A DNA stretch of 64,000 bases from Thioclava nitratireducens (GTDB lineage: Bacteria; Pseudomonadota; Alphaproteobacteria; Rhodobacterales; Rhodobacteraceae), in contig NZ_CP019437.1 in the NCBI RefSeq assembly GCF_001940525.2, positions 47,501 through 111,500 on the forward strand, in the 5' to 3' direction. Both the position numbers and the translations under genes were made by a program. Below the pieces are notes generated by a model that saw nothing but the letters and a program-made list of their open reading frames with translations, did no database searches and was not told the origin of the DNA. The stretch's first letter is position 1. Every line of letters begins with the position of its first letter. Shown piece by piece: positions 34,782 to 43,244 of this stretch.

Positions 34782-35858
34782 TCAGTGCGGGAAGGGCCAA
34801 AGCCGGAGTTTCTCTTTCGCGACGCGCCAGAGCTGTGCGAGGCCATGCGGTTCCGCGATCAGGAAGGCCACGATCAGCCCGCCCACGATCATCAGCTCGA
34901 TATGCGCGGCGAGATCCGTGGGCCAACCGAAGGTGCCGACGAGCACGTTCTTGAGGAAGACCGGCAGCAGCACGAGGAAGGCAGCACCCGCAAACGAGCC
35001 GAAGATCGAGCCCAGACCGCCGATGATCACCATGAAAAGGATCAGGAAGGACTTCTGGATGCCGAAGGCTTCGCCCACTTCCGCCGCGCCAAGGTAGACC
35101 GCGAAGAACAGAGCACCCGCGATGCCGATGAAGAAGGAACTGACCGCGAAGGCCGACAGTTTCGTCGTCAGCGGGTTCACCCCGATGATCTCGGCGGCGA
35201 TATCCATGTCACGGATCGCCATCCATTTTCGCCCCACGGTGCCACGCGTCAGGTTGCGCGCGACCAGCGCCACCAGCGTCAGCATCACGAGGCAGAACAT
35301 GTATTTCGCCATCGCCGAGGTCTGCGCGCCAGTCACGAACACGCCGAACACGGTGCGCTCGGGCGCGTTGATCTGACCCGAGGCCGAGTAATTGTAGAAC
35401 CACGGCACCTTGTTGAAGAGCCAGACGAGGAAGAACTGCGCCGCCAGCGTCGCCACCGCGAGGTAGAAACCCTTGATGCGTAGGCTCGGCAGGCCGAAGA
35501 TCACGCCGACTGCCGCCGTGATGAATCCCGCGATGATCACGTGGAAGAAGATGTTGATGTCCGGGAAGGCCGTCATCAGTTTGTAGACGGAATAGGCGCC
35601 CACCGCCATGAAGCCGCCGGTGCCAAGGCTGACCTGCCCGGCATAGCCCACGAGGATGTTCAGCCCGATCGCCGCGATGGCGTAGATCAGGAAGGGCACC
35701 GCGACCGCGTTCGCCCAGTAGTCGTTGATGAACAGCGGCACGATCCCGAAAGCGACCACCAGCACCGCGTAATAGCGTAGCCGGTCGAACTTGATCGGGA
35801 AGGTCTGGCTGTCCTCCCGGTAGGATGTCTTGAAATCACCTGCTTCGCGGTAAAACAT
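34782..35858 (-). CDS. livM: LivM-type ABC importer permease
   Basis: A 358-residue membrane subunit. The first 40 residues are polar, followed by eight to ten hydrophobic helices. The conserved LNILVGYAGQVSLGTGGFMAVGA block is split across TM2-3, and the cytoplasmic coupling region is the RDMDIAAEIIGVNPLTTKL stretch, with GLGSIFGSFAGAAF near the C-terminus. All are standard for LivM. It pairs with LivH from the same operon. The 60-aa membrane gene lies 40 nt upstream and the binding-protein gene 73 nt downstream. Confidence 0.92.
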   Translation of the reverse strand: MFYREAGDFKTSYREDSQTFPIKFDRLRYYAVLVVAFGIVPLFINDYWANAVAVPFLIYAIAAIGLNILVGYAGQVSLGTGGFMAVGAYSVYKLMTAFPDINIFFHVIIAGFITAAVGVIFGLPSLRIKGFYLAVATLAAQFFLVWLFNKVPWFYNYSASGQINAPERTVFGVFVTGAQTSAMAKYMFCLVMLTLVALVARNLTRGTVGRKWMAIRDMDIAAEIIGVNPLTTKLSAFAVSSFFIGIAGALFFAVYLGAAEVGEAFGIQKSFLILFMVIIGGLGSIFGSFAGAAFLVLLPVFLKNVLVGTFGWPTDLAAHIELMIVGGLIVAFLIAEPHGLAQLWRVAKEKLRLWPFPH

Positions 35859-35898
35859 CAGCCTCTCCCTTTCGCCAGGGAGAGCGCGTCGTCCCCCG

Positions 35899-36081
35899 TC
35901 AGCAGTCGCCGCGCCGGATCCTCACCCAGGCCCAGAGCCCGGCACCCGCCCCCAGGGCGGCCAGCACGATATTCAGTGTTTGCAAGGTGGTCGGTTCTTC
36001 CGGCGGCGCGGCCAGCGCGATCCATCCGAACGCGAGCGCAGCTCCCCAGCCAATCGTGAACACGGTTGCGCAGGTCTTCAT
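35899..36081 (-). CDS. Small two-helix membrane protein, 60 aa, inside liv operon
   Basis: Reads MKTCATVFTIGWGAALAFGW and continues to a WAVWRIRRGDC-like end (WAWVRIRRGDC). Two hydrophobic helices (about 2-22 and 36-55) flank a short PPEEPTT linker, with a basic C-terminus. GGGAGGA lies nine bases before the ATG. It is on the operon strand between livH (148 nt) and livM (40 nt). No named family is recognised. It could be an accessory subunit of this importer; the alternative is an unrelated small gene caught in the operon. Confidence 0.6.
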   Translation of the reverse strand: MKTCATVFTIGWGAALAFGWIALAAPPEEPTTLQTLNIVLAALGAGAGLWAWVRIRRGDC

Positions 36082-36229
36082 CGGTAACGGTCCTCCCAAT
36101 GATCGTCACATCAGCGCGACGACACTGGGCTCCCCTCCCGTTGACGCCACGATATGCGGCAGCTTGTCGCACCCCTGCGACGCGATCAAGATTTTTCTCA
36201 CCTTGCCGTGACAGCATCGTGATCATCGG

Positions 36230-37219
36230 TCAGACCCTCTCGATGATCTTCTCGCCGAACAGACCCTGCGGCCGGAACACGAGGAAGACGAGCGCGAGGA
36301 CATAGGCGAACCAGTTCTCGGTCGCGCCGCCAAGGAAGGGCGCCCCGATCAGCAGTTCGAACAGTTTCTCGCCCACACCGATGATCAGACCGCCGACGAT
36401 GGCGCCGGGGATCGAGGTGAAGCCGCCCAGCATCAGCACCGGCAGCGCCTTGAGCGCAATCAGCGAAAGCGAAAACTGCACGCCCGATTTCGAGCCCCAC
36501 ATGATGCCCGCGACCAGCGCGACGAAGCCTGCGATGGACCAGACGAGGATCCAGATGAAGCGCAGCGATATCCCGACCGAAAGCGCGGCCTGGTGATCGT
36601 CTGCCACGGCACGCAACGCCCGGCCCTGCTTGGAGTACTGCGAGAAAACGGTCAGCGCGGCCACCAGCAGCACCGCGACGATGGCCGCGACGATATCGAG
36701 ATTGTCGATGAAGAAGCCGTAGCCGAACATGTTGTAAGTGACGGTGTCGATGGTCTCGTTGATGCCCTGCGGCAGCCCCACATCGAGCGTCTTGATGTCC
36801 GAGCCCCACATCACGTCCCCGAAGCCTTCGAGGAAATAGGCCATCCCGATTGTCGCCATGAAGAGGATGATCGGCGCCTGGTTGACCAGATGCTTGAGCA
36901 CCAGCTTTTCGATGATGATCGCGAGGATCACCATCACGCCCGCCGCAAGCAGTATCGCGACGATCGCCGGAATCTCCCACGGGAAGTTCGTGTAGTGATT
37001 GCCCGTCATCGCGTTGATGAGATGGGCGAAGGGCACCTGACCCTTCTGGATGCCGACCAGCGTCAGCGCCGCGAAGAGTGCGAGCACGCCCTGCGCATAG
37101 TTGAAGATGCCGGAAGCTTTGAAGATCAGCACGAAGCCCAGAGCCACGAGCGCGTAGAGCACCCCGGCCATCAGGCCGTTCAGCGTCACCTCGGCGGCGT
37201 AGAGAACGATATCAGGCAT
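36230..37219 (-). CDS. livH: LivH-type ABC importer permease
   Basis: A 329-residue permease with about eight helices. The opening EVTLNGLMAGVLYALVALGFVLIFKASG is typical LivH, as are the FNYAQG motif and the coupling helix region RAVADDHQAALSVGI. The GGFTSIPGAIVGGLIIGVGEK block near the C-terminus also matches. It is slightly longer than E. coli LivH (308), with an inserted loop around residues 65-85. It is in tandem with livG (38 nt) upstream and the 60-aa ORF downstream. Confidence 0.92.
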   Translation of the reverse strand: MPDIVLYAAEVTLNGLMAGVLYALVALGFVLIFKASGIFNYAQGVLALFAALTLVGIQKGQVPFAHLINAMTGNHYTNFPWEIPAIVAILLAAGVMVILAIIIEKLVLKHLVNQAPIILFMATIGMAYFLEGFGDVMWGSDIKTLDVGLPQGINETIDTVTYNMFGYGFFIDNLDIVAAIVAVLLVAALTVFSQYSKQGRALRAVADDHQAALSVGISLRFIWILVWSIAGFVALVAGIMWGSKSGVQFSLSLIALKALPVLMLGGFTSIPGAIVGGLIIGVGEKLFELLIGAPFLGGATENWFAYVLALVFLVFRPQGLFGEKIIERV

Positions 37220-37257
37220 GACGCGCCTCCGATGTCTGAATTGCGAAGCGGATGGTC

Positions 37258-38079
37258 TCAGTCATGGGCCACCCCCAGATAGGCGTCGATCACGTCTTGA
37301 TTGTTGCGCACCTCGTCGGGCGAGCCGTCACCGATCTTCTTGCCGTAATCCATCACGACCACGCGGTCGGAGAGATCCATCACGACGCCCATATCGTGTT
37401 CGATCAGGACGATGGTGGTGCCGAATTCGTCGTTCACGTCGAGGATGAAGCGGCTCATGTCCTCTTTCTCTTCGACGTTCATCCCGGCCATCGGCTCGTC
37501 GAGCAGCAGGATCTTCGGCTCCGCGGCAAGCGCGCGCGCCAGTTCCACTCGCTTCTTCAGGCCGTAAGGCAGACGCCCCACCGGCGTTTTCCGGATATTC
37601 TGGATCTCGAGGAAGTCGATGATCTTCTCGACCTTCTCGCGGTTATCGTGTTCCTCGGCGGCGGCACCGGTCCACCACCAACCTGCCTGCGCCACGAGAC
37701 CCTTCTTCATATGGGTCAGCCGACCGGTCATGATGTTGTCGAGCACCGACATGCCGTCGAACAGCGCGATGTTCTGGAAGGTGCGTGCGATACCGAGACG
37801 CGCGACCTGATAGGGTTTCATCGGCCCGCGCTTGACGCCCTTGTAGAACACCTCGCCCTCGGTCGGGATATAGAAGCCCGAGATGACGTTCAGCATCGAG
37901 GATTTCCCCGCGCCGTTCGGACCGATGATCGCGCGGATTTCGCCCTCGCGGATGTCGAAGGAGATATCCTTGATCGCCACCACCCCGCCGAAGCGCAGCG
38001 TGATGTTCTTCATCTCCATGATGACCCCGCCGATCTGGCGGCCGTCGGCGGTGACGTATCCGTCTTGCATGTCTTTCAT
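37258..38079 (-). CDS. livG: LivG-type ABC importer ATPase
   Basis: A 273-residue ATPase subunit. Walker A GPNGAGKSSMLNVISG, a degenerate signature region (LPYGLKKRVELARALA, with YGLKK in place of LSGGQ, as commonly seen in this LivG subgroup), Walker B KILLLDEPMAGM and H-loop VLIEHDMGVVM. It forms the nucleotide-binding pair with LivF. The start overlaps the stop of the acyl-CoA ligase gene by 4 nt, which couples transport to substrate activation. Confidence 0.9.
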   Translation of the reverse strand: MKDMQDGYVTADGRQIGGVIMEMKNITLRFGGVVAIKDISFDIREGEIRAIIGPNGAGKSSMLNVISGFYIPTEGEVFYKGVKRGPMKPYQVARLGIARTFQNIALFDGMSVLDNIMTGRLTHMKKGLVAQAGWWWTGAAAEEHDNREKVEKIIDFLEIQNIRKTPVGRLPYGLKKRVELARALAAEPKILLLDEPMAGMNVEEKEDMSRFILDVNDEFGTTIVLIEHDMGVVMDLSDRVVVMDYGKKIGDGSPDEVRNNQDVIDAYLGVAHD

Positions 38080-40052
38080 TCCGCCGCCTCCGCCATCTGT
38101 TTCGGGGCCACGACCTTCGCGTCGGCGATCTTCAGCGTCGCCTTGATCGAGCCCTTGCGCCCGTCCTCGTAGGTCACTTCCGTTTCGGTGTAGATCTCGT
38201 CGCGCCCGTCATAGAGCGCCGCGATCAGGTCGGCGAATTTCTCGCCGATCACGTTGCGGCGCACCTTGCGGGTCCGGGTCATCTCGCCGTCATCGGCGTC
38301 GAGTTCCTTGTGCAGGATCAGGAAGCGATGGACCTGACAGCCCGAGAGCATCGGGTCTTCGGCGATGCTTTCATTCACCTCTTCGACGTGTTCGCGGATC
38401 ATCTCGTAGACGCGCGGGTGGCCCGCAAGCTCCTGGTAGGAGGCGTAGGAGATGTTGTTGCGTTCGGCCCAGTTGCCGACCGCCGTGAGGTCGATATTGA
38501 TGAAGGCCGTGCAGCGATCGCGCCCTGCGCCGAACACCACCGCCTCGAGGATCGAGGGGTAGAACTTCAGCTTGTTCTCGACATATTTCGGCGCGAACAG
38601 GCGACCGTCGGCCATCTTGCCCACATCCTTCGCGCGGTCGATGATCCGCAGATGGCCGGTGTCTTCCTCGAAGAAGCCCGCATCGCCGGTGGCGACCCAG
38701 CCTTCCGGGTCCTTGGTCGAGGCCGTACTTTCCGGGTTCTTGTAATACTCCACGAAGGTGCCGGGGCTGCGATAGAAAACCTCGCCATTGTCGGCGATCT
38801 TCACCTCGACGCCCGGCGACGGCACGCCCACCGTATCGGCGCGGACTTCGCCATCGGGCTGCTGGGTGATGAAGACCGACGCCTCGGTCTGGCCGTAGAG
38901 CTGCTTCAGGTTGATCCCGAGCGAGCGGTAGAAGGAGAATATCTCCGGCCCGATCGCCTCGCCCGCCGTGTAGCCCACGCGGATGCGCGAGAAGCCCAGC
39001 GTGTTCTTCAGCGGGCCATAGACGAAGAAATTGCCCAGCGCATAGGACATCCGCTTGCCGAAGCTGACGGGCTTGCCGTCGAGAATGTCGGGGCCGACAT
39101 CGCGCGCGACCTTCATGTAATGGTCGAACAGCTTCTTCTTCAGCTTGCCCGCATCTTCCATGCGGATCATCACCGAGGTCAGCTGGTTCTCGAAGACCCG
39201 CGGCGGCGCGAAGAAATAGGTCGGCCCGATCTCACGCAGGTCGATCATCATCGTCTCGGGGCTTTCCGGGCAGTTCACGGTGAAGCCCGACCAATAGGCC
39301 TGCCCGATCGAGAAGATGAAATCGCCCACCCATGCCATCGGCAGGTAGGCCAGAACCTCGTCATTATGGTTCAGGTGATCGAATTCCGAGGACGCCTTCG
39401 CGGTCTCGATGATGTTGCGGTTCGACAGGACCACGCCCTTCGGCTTGCCCGTCGTGCCCGAGGTGTAGAGCATCACGCAGGTGCTGTCATAGGTCAGCTC
39501 GGCGATGCGCTTGTCGAGCTCGGCCTCGTAGCGCGAATGGCCCGCGCGGCCTTCGGCCTGCACGTCCTCCAGCGCGTTCATCCGCGAGTGGTCGTATTTC
39601 CGCATGCCGCGCTTGTCGGTGTAGGTGACATGGGTGATCGCATGGATGCGGTCCTCGATCTCGACGATCTTGTCGACCTGCTCCTGATCGCCGCAGACGA
39701 CGAAGCGCGCGCCGCAATGCTCCATCACATAGGCCATCTCTTCGGCCGCCGCGTCCTGATACAGCGGCACCGGAATCGCGCCGCACATCTGCGCCGCGAC
39801 CATAGACCAGTAATGCATGGGGCGGTTGCGCCCGATGATGGCGACATGATCGCCCCGCTCCACGCCGAGGCTCAGGAAACCCAGCGCCATGGCGCGGATT
39901 TCCTCGGCCGCTTCGGCCCAGCTCCAGCTCTGCCAGATCCCGAATTCCTTTTCGCGATAGGCGGGGTAGCCACCGTATCGGGCCACGTTCCGCGCCAAAA
40001 GCGCAGGAATCGATTGGGCAGAGTCCTGCCCCTTCGCGACTGCGTCAGCCAA
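38076..40052 (-). CDS. AMP-forming long-chain-type acyl-CoA ligase
   Basis: A 658-residue adenylate-forming enzyme. The A3 motif YTSGTTGKPKGVVLSN is intact, followed by AGEAIGPEIFSFYRSLG, YGQTEAS (A5) and WVATGDAGFFEEDTGHL (A7), with the A8 hinge RIIDRAKDVGKMADG. It resembles the AMP-binding enzymes that head Liv-type operons in proteobacteria and are usually labelled long-chain fatty-acid-CoA ligases, though characterised relatives use varied carboxylates. First gene of the minus-strand operon; its stop overlaps livG. It is divergent from the histidine kinase gene. Confidence 0.88.
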   Translation of the reverse strand: MADAVAKGQDSAQSIPALLARNVARYGGYPAYREKEFGIWQSWSWAEAAEEIRAMALGFLSLGVERGDHVAIIGRNRPMHYWSMVAAQMCGAIPVPLYQDAAAEEMAYVMEHCGARFVVCGDQEQVDKIVEIEDRIHAITHVTYTDKRGMRKYDHSRMNALEDVQAEGRAGHSRYEAELDKRIAELTYDSTCVMLYTSGTTGKPKGVVLSNRNIIETAKASSEFDHLNHNDEVLAYLPMAWVGDFIFSIGQAYWSGFTVNCPESPETMMIDLREIGPTYFFAPPRVFENQLTSVMIRMEDAGKLKKKLFDHYMKVARDVGPDILDGKPVSFGKRMSYALGNFFVYGPLKNTLGFSRIRVGYTAGEAIGPEIFSFYRSLGINLKQLYGQTEASVFITQQPDGEVRADTVGVPSPGVEVKIADNGEVFYRSPGTFVEYYKNPESTASTKDPEGWVATGDAGFFEEDTGHLRIIDRAKDVGKMADGRLFAPKYVENKLKFYPSILEAVVFGAGRDRCTAFINIDLTAVGNWAERNNISYASYQELAGHPRVYEMIREHVEEVNESIAEDPMLSGCQVHRFLILHKELDADDGEMTRTRKVRRNVIGEKFADLIAALYDGRDEIYTETEVTYEDGRKGSIKATLKIADAKVVAPKQMAEAAE

Positions 40053-40131
40053 ATTTTCCTCCCTCGCGCCGGTATGTCCGGCGTCCCTCGACCGCTCTGG
40101 GCGCTCCTCCGCGCACAGTTCGGCATGGCTC

Positions 40132-40204
40132 GACAGTCTCTGTCAAAGTTTTCGTGATCTTTTCGTGATTGTAACGAATTCTTACGACTTCGCTGCGCAG
40201 CGAA
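40132..40204. promoter_or_regulatory. Divergent control region with palindromes and direct repeats
   Basis: Within the 211-nt spacer between the ligase operon and the kinase gene lie GACAG-TCT-CTGTC (40132-40144), two adjacent copies of TTTTCGTGAT[CT] (40149-40159 and 40160-40170) and a 16-bp perfect palindrome TTCGCTGCGCAGCGAA (40189-40204). These are strong candidates for operator sites of the divergent response regulator or another regulator. Confidence 0.55.
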
Positions 40205-40263
40205 ACGCGCTTTGCCGCGCCGTCCGCCGGTGGTAGCAAAAGCCAAGGAGCGGGAGGGGCAAG

Positions 40264-42168
40264 GTGAGCGAAACAAGCCGCGAGCGGCTGACACAGGCGG
40301 GGCTGAACCTCATCGGACAGGCGCTGTCGATCTTCGACAGCGATCTGCGGCTGGCCGTGTCGAACCGGCAATACCAGCTGATGTTCGACCTACCCGATGC
40401 GCTGACCCGACCCGGCACCACCTTCGAGGATACGATTCGCTTCCTCGTAACGCGGGGCGAATACGGCGAGGTGGATGATATCGAGGCCGCCGTCCGCGAA
40501 CGGGTCGAGACAGCGCGCGCCTTCGAGGCCCATTACATGGAGCGGCAACGCGCGAATGGGCGCACGATCTCGGTCGAGGGCGCGCCTCTGCCCGAAGGCG
40601 GCTGGGTCACGGTCTATACCGATATCACGCCGGTGAAGCGGCAGGAGGCACTGTTGCGCGCGCGATCCGAAGAGTTGTCGGGTCAGCTCCTCGACCATGC
40701 CGAGGCGCTCGCGGCGGCGAACCGCGAACTCGCCGCGACCAACATGGCGCTGGAGGAAACCTCGCGCCAATTGGCCATCACCGAGGCCCGCACCCGGCAG
40801 GTGACCGAGATGATGCCTGCCCATATCGCGCGGGTCGATCGCGACCTGATCTACACCTATTCCAACCGGCGTCTGTCAACTGTGATGCCCGGCTCGCTCG
40901 CCAATGCGGTCGGCCACCATGCGAGCGAGGCGCTCGGACCAGAGACCTATCGCAAGATCACCCCCTGCTTTCGCCGCGCGCTTGCCGGCGAGGCGAGCGT
41001 GGTCGAGATCACCCATGACCCGTCGGGCCGCCGCATCCGCGTGGCGCTGACCCCCGATCTCGCGGGCGAGGACAAGGTAACCGGGATCTATATCCTCTCC
41101 ACCGATGTCACGCACGAAGCGCAGGTCCGCGCGGCGCTGGCGCAAACGGCGAAGCGCGAATTGGCCGCGCAGCTGTCCTCGGGGCTGGCGCATGATTTCG
41201 CCAATCTGCTGACGATCATCCTCGGGTTGCAGGGGCGGCTCGAACGGATGGAGGGGCTGCCTGCGGAGGCGCAGGAGGCGATCCGCGCGACCCTTGGCGC
41301 GGCGCGGCGCGGCGGCACGCTTCTCGACCGGATCGCCGCGATCTCGGGCCCGCGCGAGCTGCGCCCGCAGGCGGTGGTGCTGGACGATCTCTTCGACGAT
41401 CTCGCCGCGATGGCGGGGCCGACGCTGCACGATCCGGTGACGCTCGACTTCACCAATAACGGTCTGAGCGACCCGATCCTGCTCGATCCCGGGCCGCTGC
41501 AGGACAGCCTTCTGAACCTGATCCTGAACGCCAATCACGCAATGCGGGCGAAGGGCGGCACGATCAGTATCGAGGCCCGCGCAGTGCGCGACACCTGGGT
41601 CGAGATCACCGTCACCGATCAGGGCGGAGGCTTCTCGGACGAGGCGCTCGAACACGCGCTCGACCCGTTCTTCACGACGAAGGGCAAGGAGGGCTCCGGG
41701 CTCGGCCTGTCGATGGTCTATGACCAGACCAAGCTCGCGGGCGGCACGCTGCGGCTGGAGAACACCGAGGACGGAGCGCGCGTAACGATGCGGCTACCGC
41801 TGAAAGCCGCCGCCCGGCAAGCCGACCCTATGATGGTTCTGCTGGTCGAGGATGACGAGGACATCCGCGCCAGCACCCGAGACATGCTCCGCGCCCTCGA
41901 CCATACGGTCGTAGAGGCGGGTACGATCGCCGAGGCCGAGGCGCTTCTGAACCTGCCCGACATTGAACTGGTCCTGTCGGATATCCAGCTGCCCGGACCG
42001 CGCAGCGGGGTGGATCTTGCCCGCAGTATCGGCGATCAGGTTCCAATGATCCTGATGACCTCGCTGCCAACGGGCGATGCGCTGCGCGCGCAGGCCCCCT
42101 GCCCGGTCCTTCAGAAACCCTTTACCGCCGCGCAGCTTGCGGCGTTGCTTGCGGGAGTGCCTCGATGA
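40264..42168 (+). CDS. Soluble hybrid sensor histidine kinase
   Basis: A 634-residue kinase with no membrane helix. A PAS-like domain (about 15-125, ending TDITPVKRQEALL), a coiled coil (125-178) and a second PAS-like domain (about 180-285) precede the phosphoacceptor helix. The His is in SSGLAHDFANLLTIIL (H-D-F-A-N box). The ATPase domain (about 395-515) has LLNLILNANHAMR, DQGGGFS and GSGLGLSMVY. A C-terminal receiver domain (523-634) has acidic EDDED and phosphoacceptor Asp in LSDIQLPG. GTG start after a GGGAGGGG site. The stop overlaps the response-regulator ATG (ATGA). The signal must be cytoplasmic. Confidence 0.88.
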   Translation: MSETSRERLTQAGLNLIGQALSIFDSDLRLAVSNRQYQLMFDLPDALTRPGTTFEDTIRFLVTRGEYGEVDDIEAAVRERVETARAFEAHYMERQRANGRTISVEGAPLPEGGWVTVYTDITPVKRQEALLRARSEELSGQLLDHAEALAAANRELAATNMALEETSRQLAITEARTRQVTEMMPAHIARVDRDLIYTYSNRRLSTVMPGSLANAVGHHASEALGPETYRKITPCFRRALAGEASVVEITHDPSGRRIRVALTPDLAGEDKVTGIYILSTDVTHEAQVRAALAQTAKRELAAQLSSGLAHDFANLLTIILGLQGRLERMEGLPAEAQEAIRATLGAARRGGTLLDRIAAISGPRELRPQAVVLDDLFDDLAAMAGPTLHDPVTLDFTNNGLSDPILLDPGPLQDSLLNLILNANHAMRAKGGTISIEARAVRDTWVEITVTDQGGGFSDEALEHALDPFFTTKGKEGSGLGLSMVYDQTKLAGGTLRLENTEDGARVTMRLPLKAAARQADPMMVLLVEDDEDIRASTRDMLRALDHTVVEAGTIAEAEALLNLPDIELVLSDIQLPGPRSGVDLARSIGDQVPMILMTSLPTGDALRAQAPCPVLQKPFTAAQLAALLAGVPR

Positions 42169-42875
42169 GTGCCGACCACCCCCTTGTCGCGATCCTCGAC
42201 GACGAGCCCGAAATTCGCCGGATGCTCTCCGATGCGCTCGAAGAGGCCGGGTTTCGCACGACCTGCTATGCCCGCGCGACCGAGTTCGAAGTTGGGCTGA
42301 AGCGCTCTTCGCCGGATGTCTGCCTCGTCGATCTGGGGCTACCTGATCGCGACGGGCTGGCGCTGGTGCATCGGCTGGCGCTGGAATCCGGCGCTGCGAT
42401 CATCATCATCTCGGGCCGCGCGCAGGTGCAGGACCGGGTGACTGGGCTGGAGCTTGGTGCGGATGATTACATCATCAAGCCCTTCGATCCCGCCGAGGTC
42501 GTGGCGCGCATCCGCGCCCGCCTGCGCAAGGGGCGCAGCGAAAGTCCCGCGCAGGCGCAAACCGCCCGTTTCGCAGGCTGGACCGCGCATTTCGACCGCT
42601 ACCTCCTCGTCGCGGAAGATGGGGCCGAAACCTCATTCTCCCATGCCGAGGGGGAGGTGCTGCGGCTGTTTCTCGAAAGCCCGAACCGGCTGATCACCCG
42701 CGCGCAGATGCAGGAAAGCTTGGGCGGCGCGGCGGGCGAGAGCTTCGACCGGGCGATGGATGTGCGGATCTCTCGGCTGCGTACGAAGCTTCGCGAAGAT
42801 CCGAAAAACCCACGCCTTATCAAAACGATATACGGCGCTGGGTACATCTTCCTGGGCGAAGTCCGCTGGAGCTGA
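42165..42875 (+). CDS. OmpR-family response regulator
   Basis: A 236-residue DNA-binding regulator. The receiver domain (1-120) has the acidic pocket DDEPE, phosphoacceptor Asp in LVDLGLPDRDG, Ser in IISGRA and Lys in KPFDPAEVVARI. The winged helix (about 140-235) has the recognition region ITRAQMQESLGG...MDVRISRLRTKL and wing TIYGAGYIFLGEV. It overlaps the hybrid kinase gene by 4 nt and is its obvious partner. Regulatory targets are not proven; the divergent ligase/Liv operon is the closest candidate. Confidence 0.92.
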   Translation: MSADHPLVAILDDEPEIRRMLSDALEEAGFRTTCYARATEFEVGLKRSSPDVCLVDLGLPDRDGLALVHRLALESGAAIIIISGRAQVQDRVTGLELGADDYIIKPFDPAEVVARIRARLRKGRSESPAQAQTARFAGWTAHFDRYLLVAEDGAETSFSHAEGEVLRLFLESPNRLITRAQMQESLGGAAGESFDRAMDVRISRLRTKLREDPKNPRLIKTIYGAGYIFLGEVRWS

Positions 42876-42979
42876 GGACATAGCCCGCGCTGCGGGCAGC
42901 AAGGCATTAACCTCTTTTTGCTGGCCAAAACCGCTCCGCTCTGATTCACTTCACGAAATCGGGATACAGGGGCACTGCC

Positions 42980-43225
42980 ATGCTCAATCTCCTTCTACAC
43001 ACGCCGACATCGCGACGGTTCTATCGCGTGGAAGTCTCCGACAACCTGTTCGGGGAATATACCGTGCTGCGCGAATGGGGGCTGCAAGGTCAGACCGGCG
43101 CCTCCTGCCTGCGCTGGTTCTCCAACCTGCGCGAAGCGGTCCATGCCGCCGAGCGGTTTCGCCGCCGGGCGCAACGGCGCGGCTACGCGCTGAGCGCGGC
43201 GGACGCAGGCGGCACGCAAAGCTGA
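42980..43225 (+). CDS. Stand-alone WGR domain protein
   Basis: An 81-residue protein that is almost entirely a WGR domain: FYRVEVSDNLFGEYTVLREWG with the WGLQGQTG motif, then LREAVHAAERFRRRAQRRGY. WGR domains bind nucleic acid in PARPs and some polyA polymerases, but function as isolated bacterial proteins is not established. It lies 104 nt after the response regulator and 19 nt from the convergent DUF2062 gene. The basic second half suits nucleic-acid binding. Confidence 0.85.
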   Translation: MLNLLLHTPTSRRFYRVEVSDNLFGEYTVLREWGLQGQTGASCLRWFSNLREAVHAAERFRRRAQRRGYALSAADAGGTQS

Positions 43226-43244
43226 CGCGGCGAGCCGGATCGGT

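Noticed and set aside
38310..40157. A 615-codon plus-strand frame opposite the acyl-CoA ligase
   Set aside because: Antisense to conserved adenylation motifs; no independent support.
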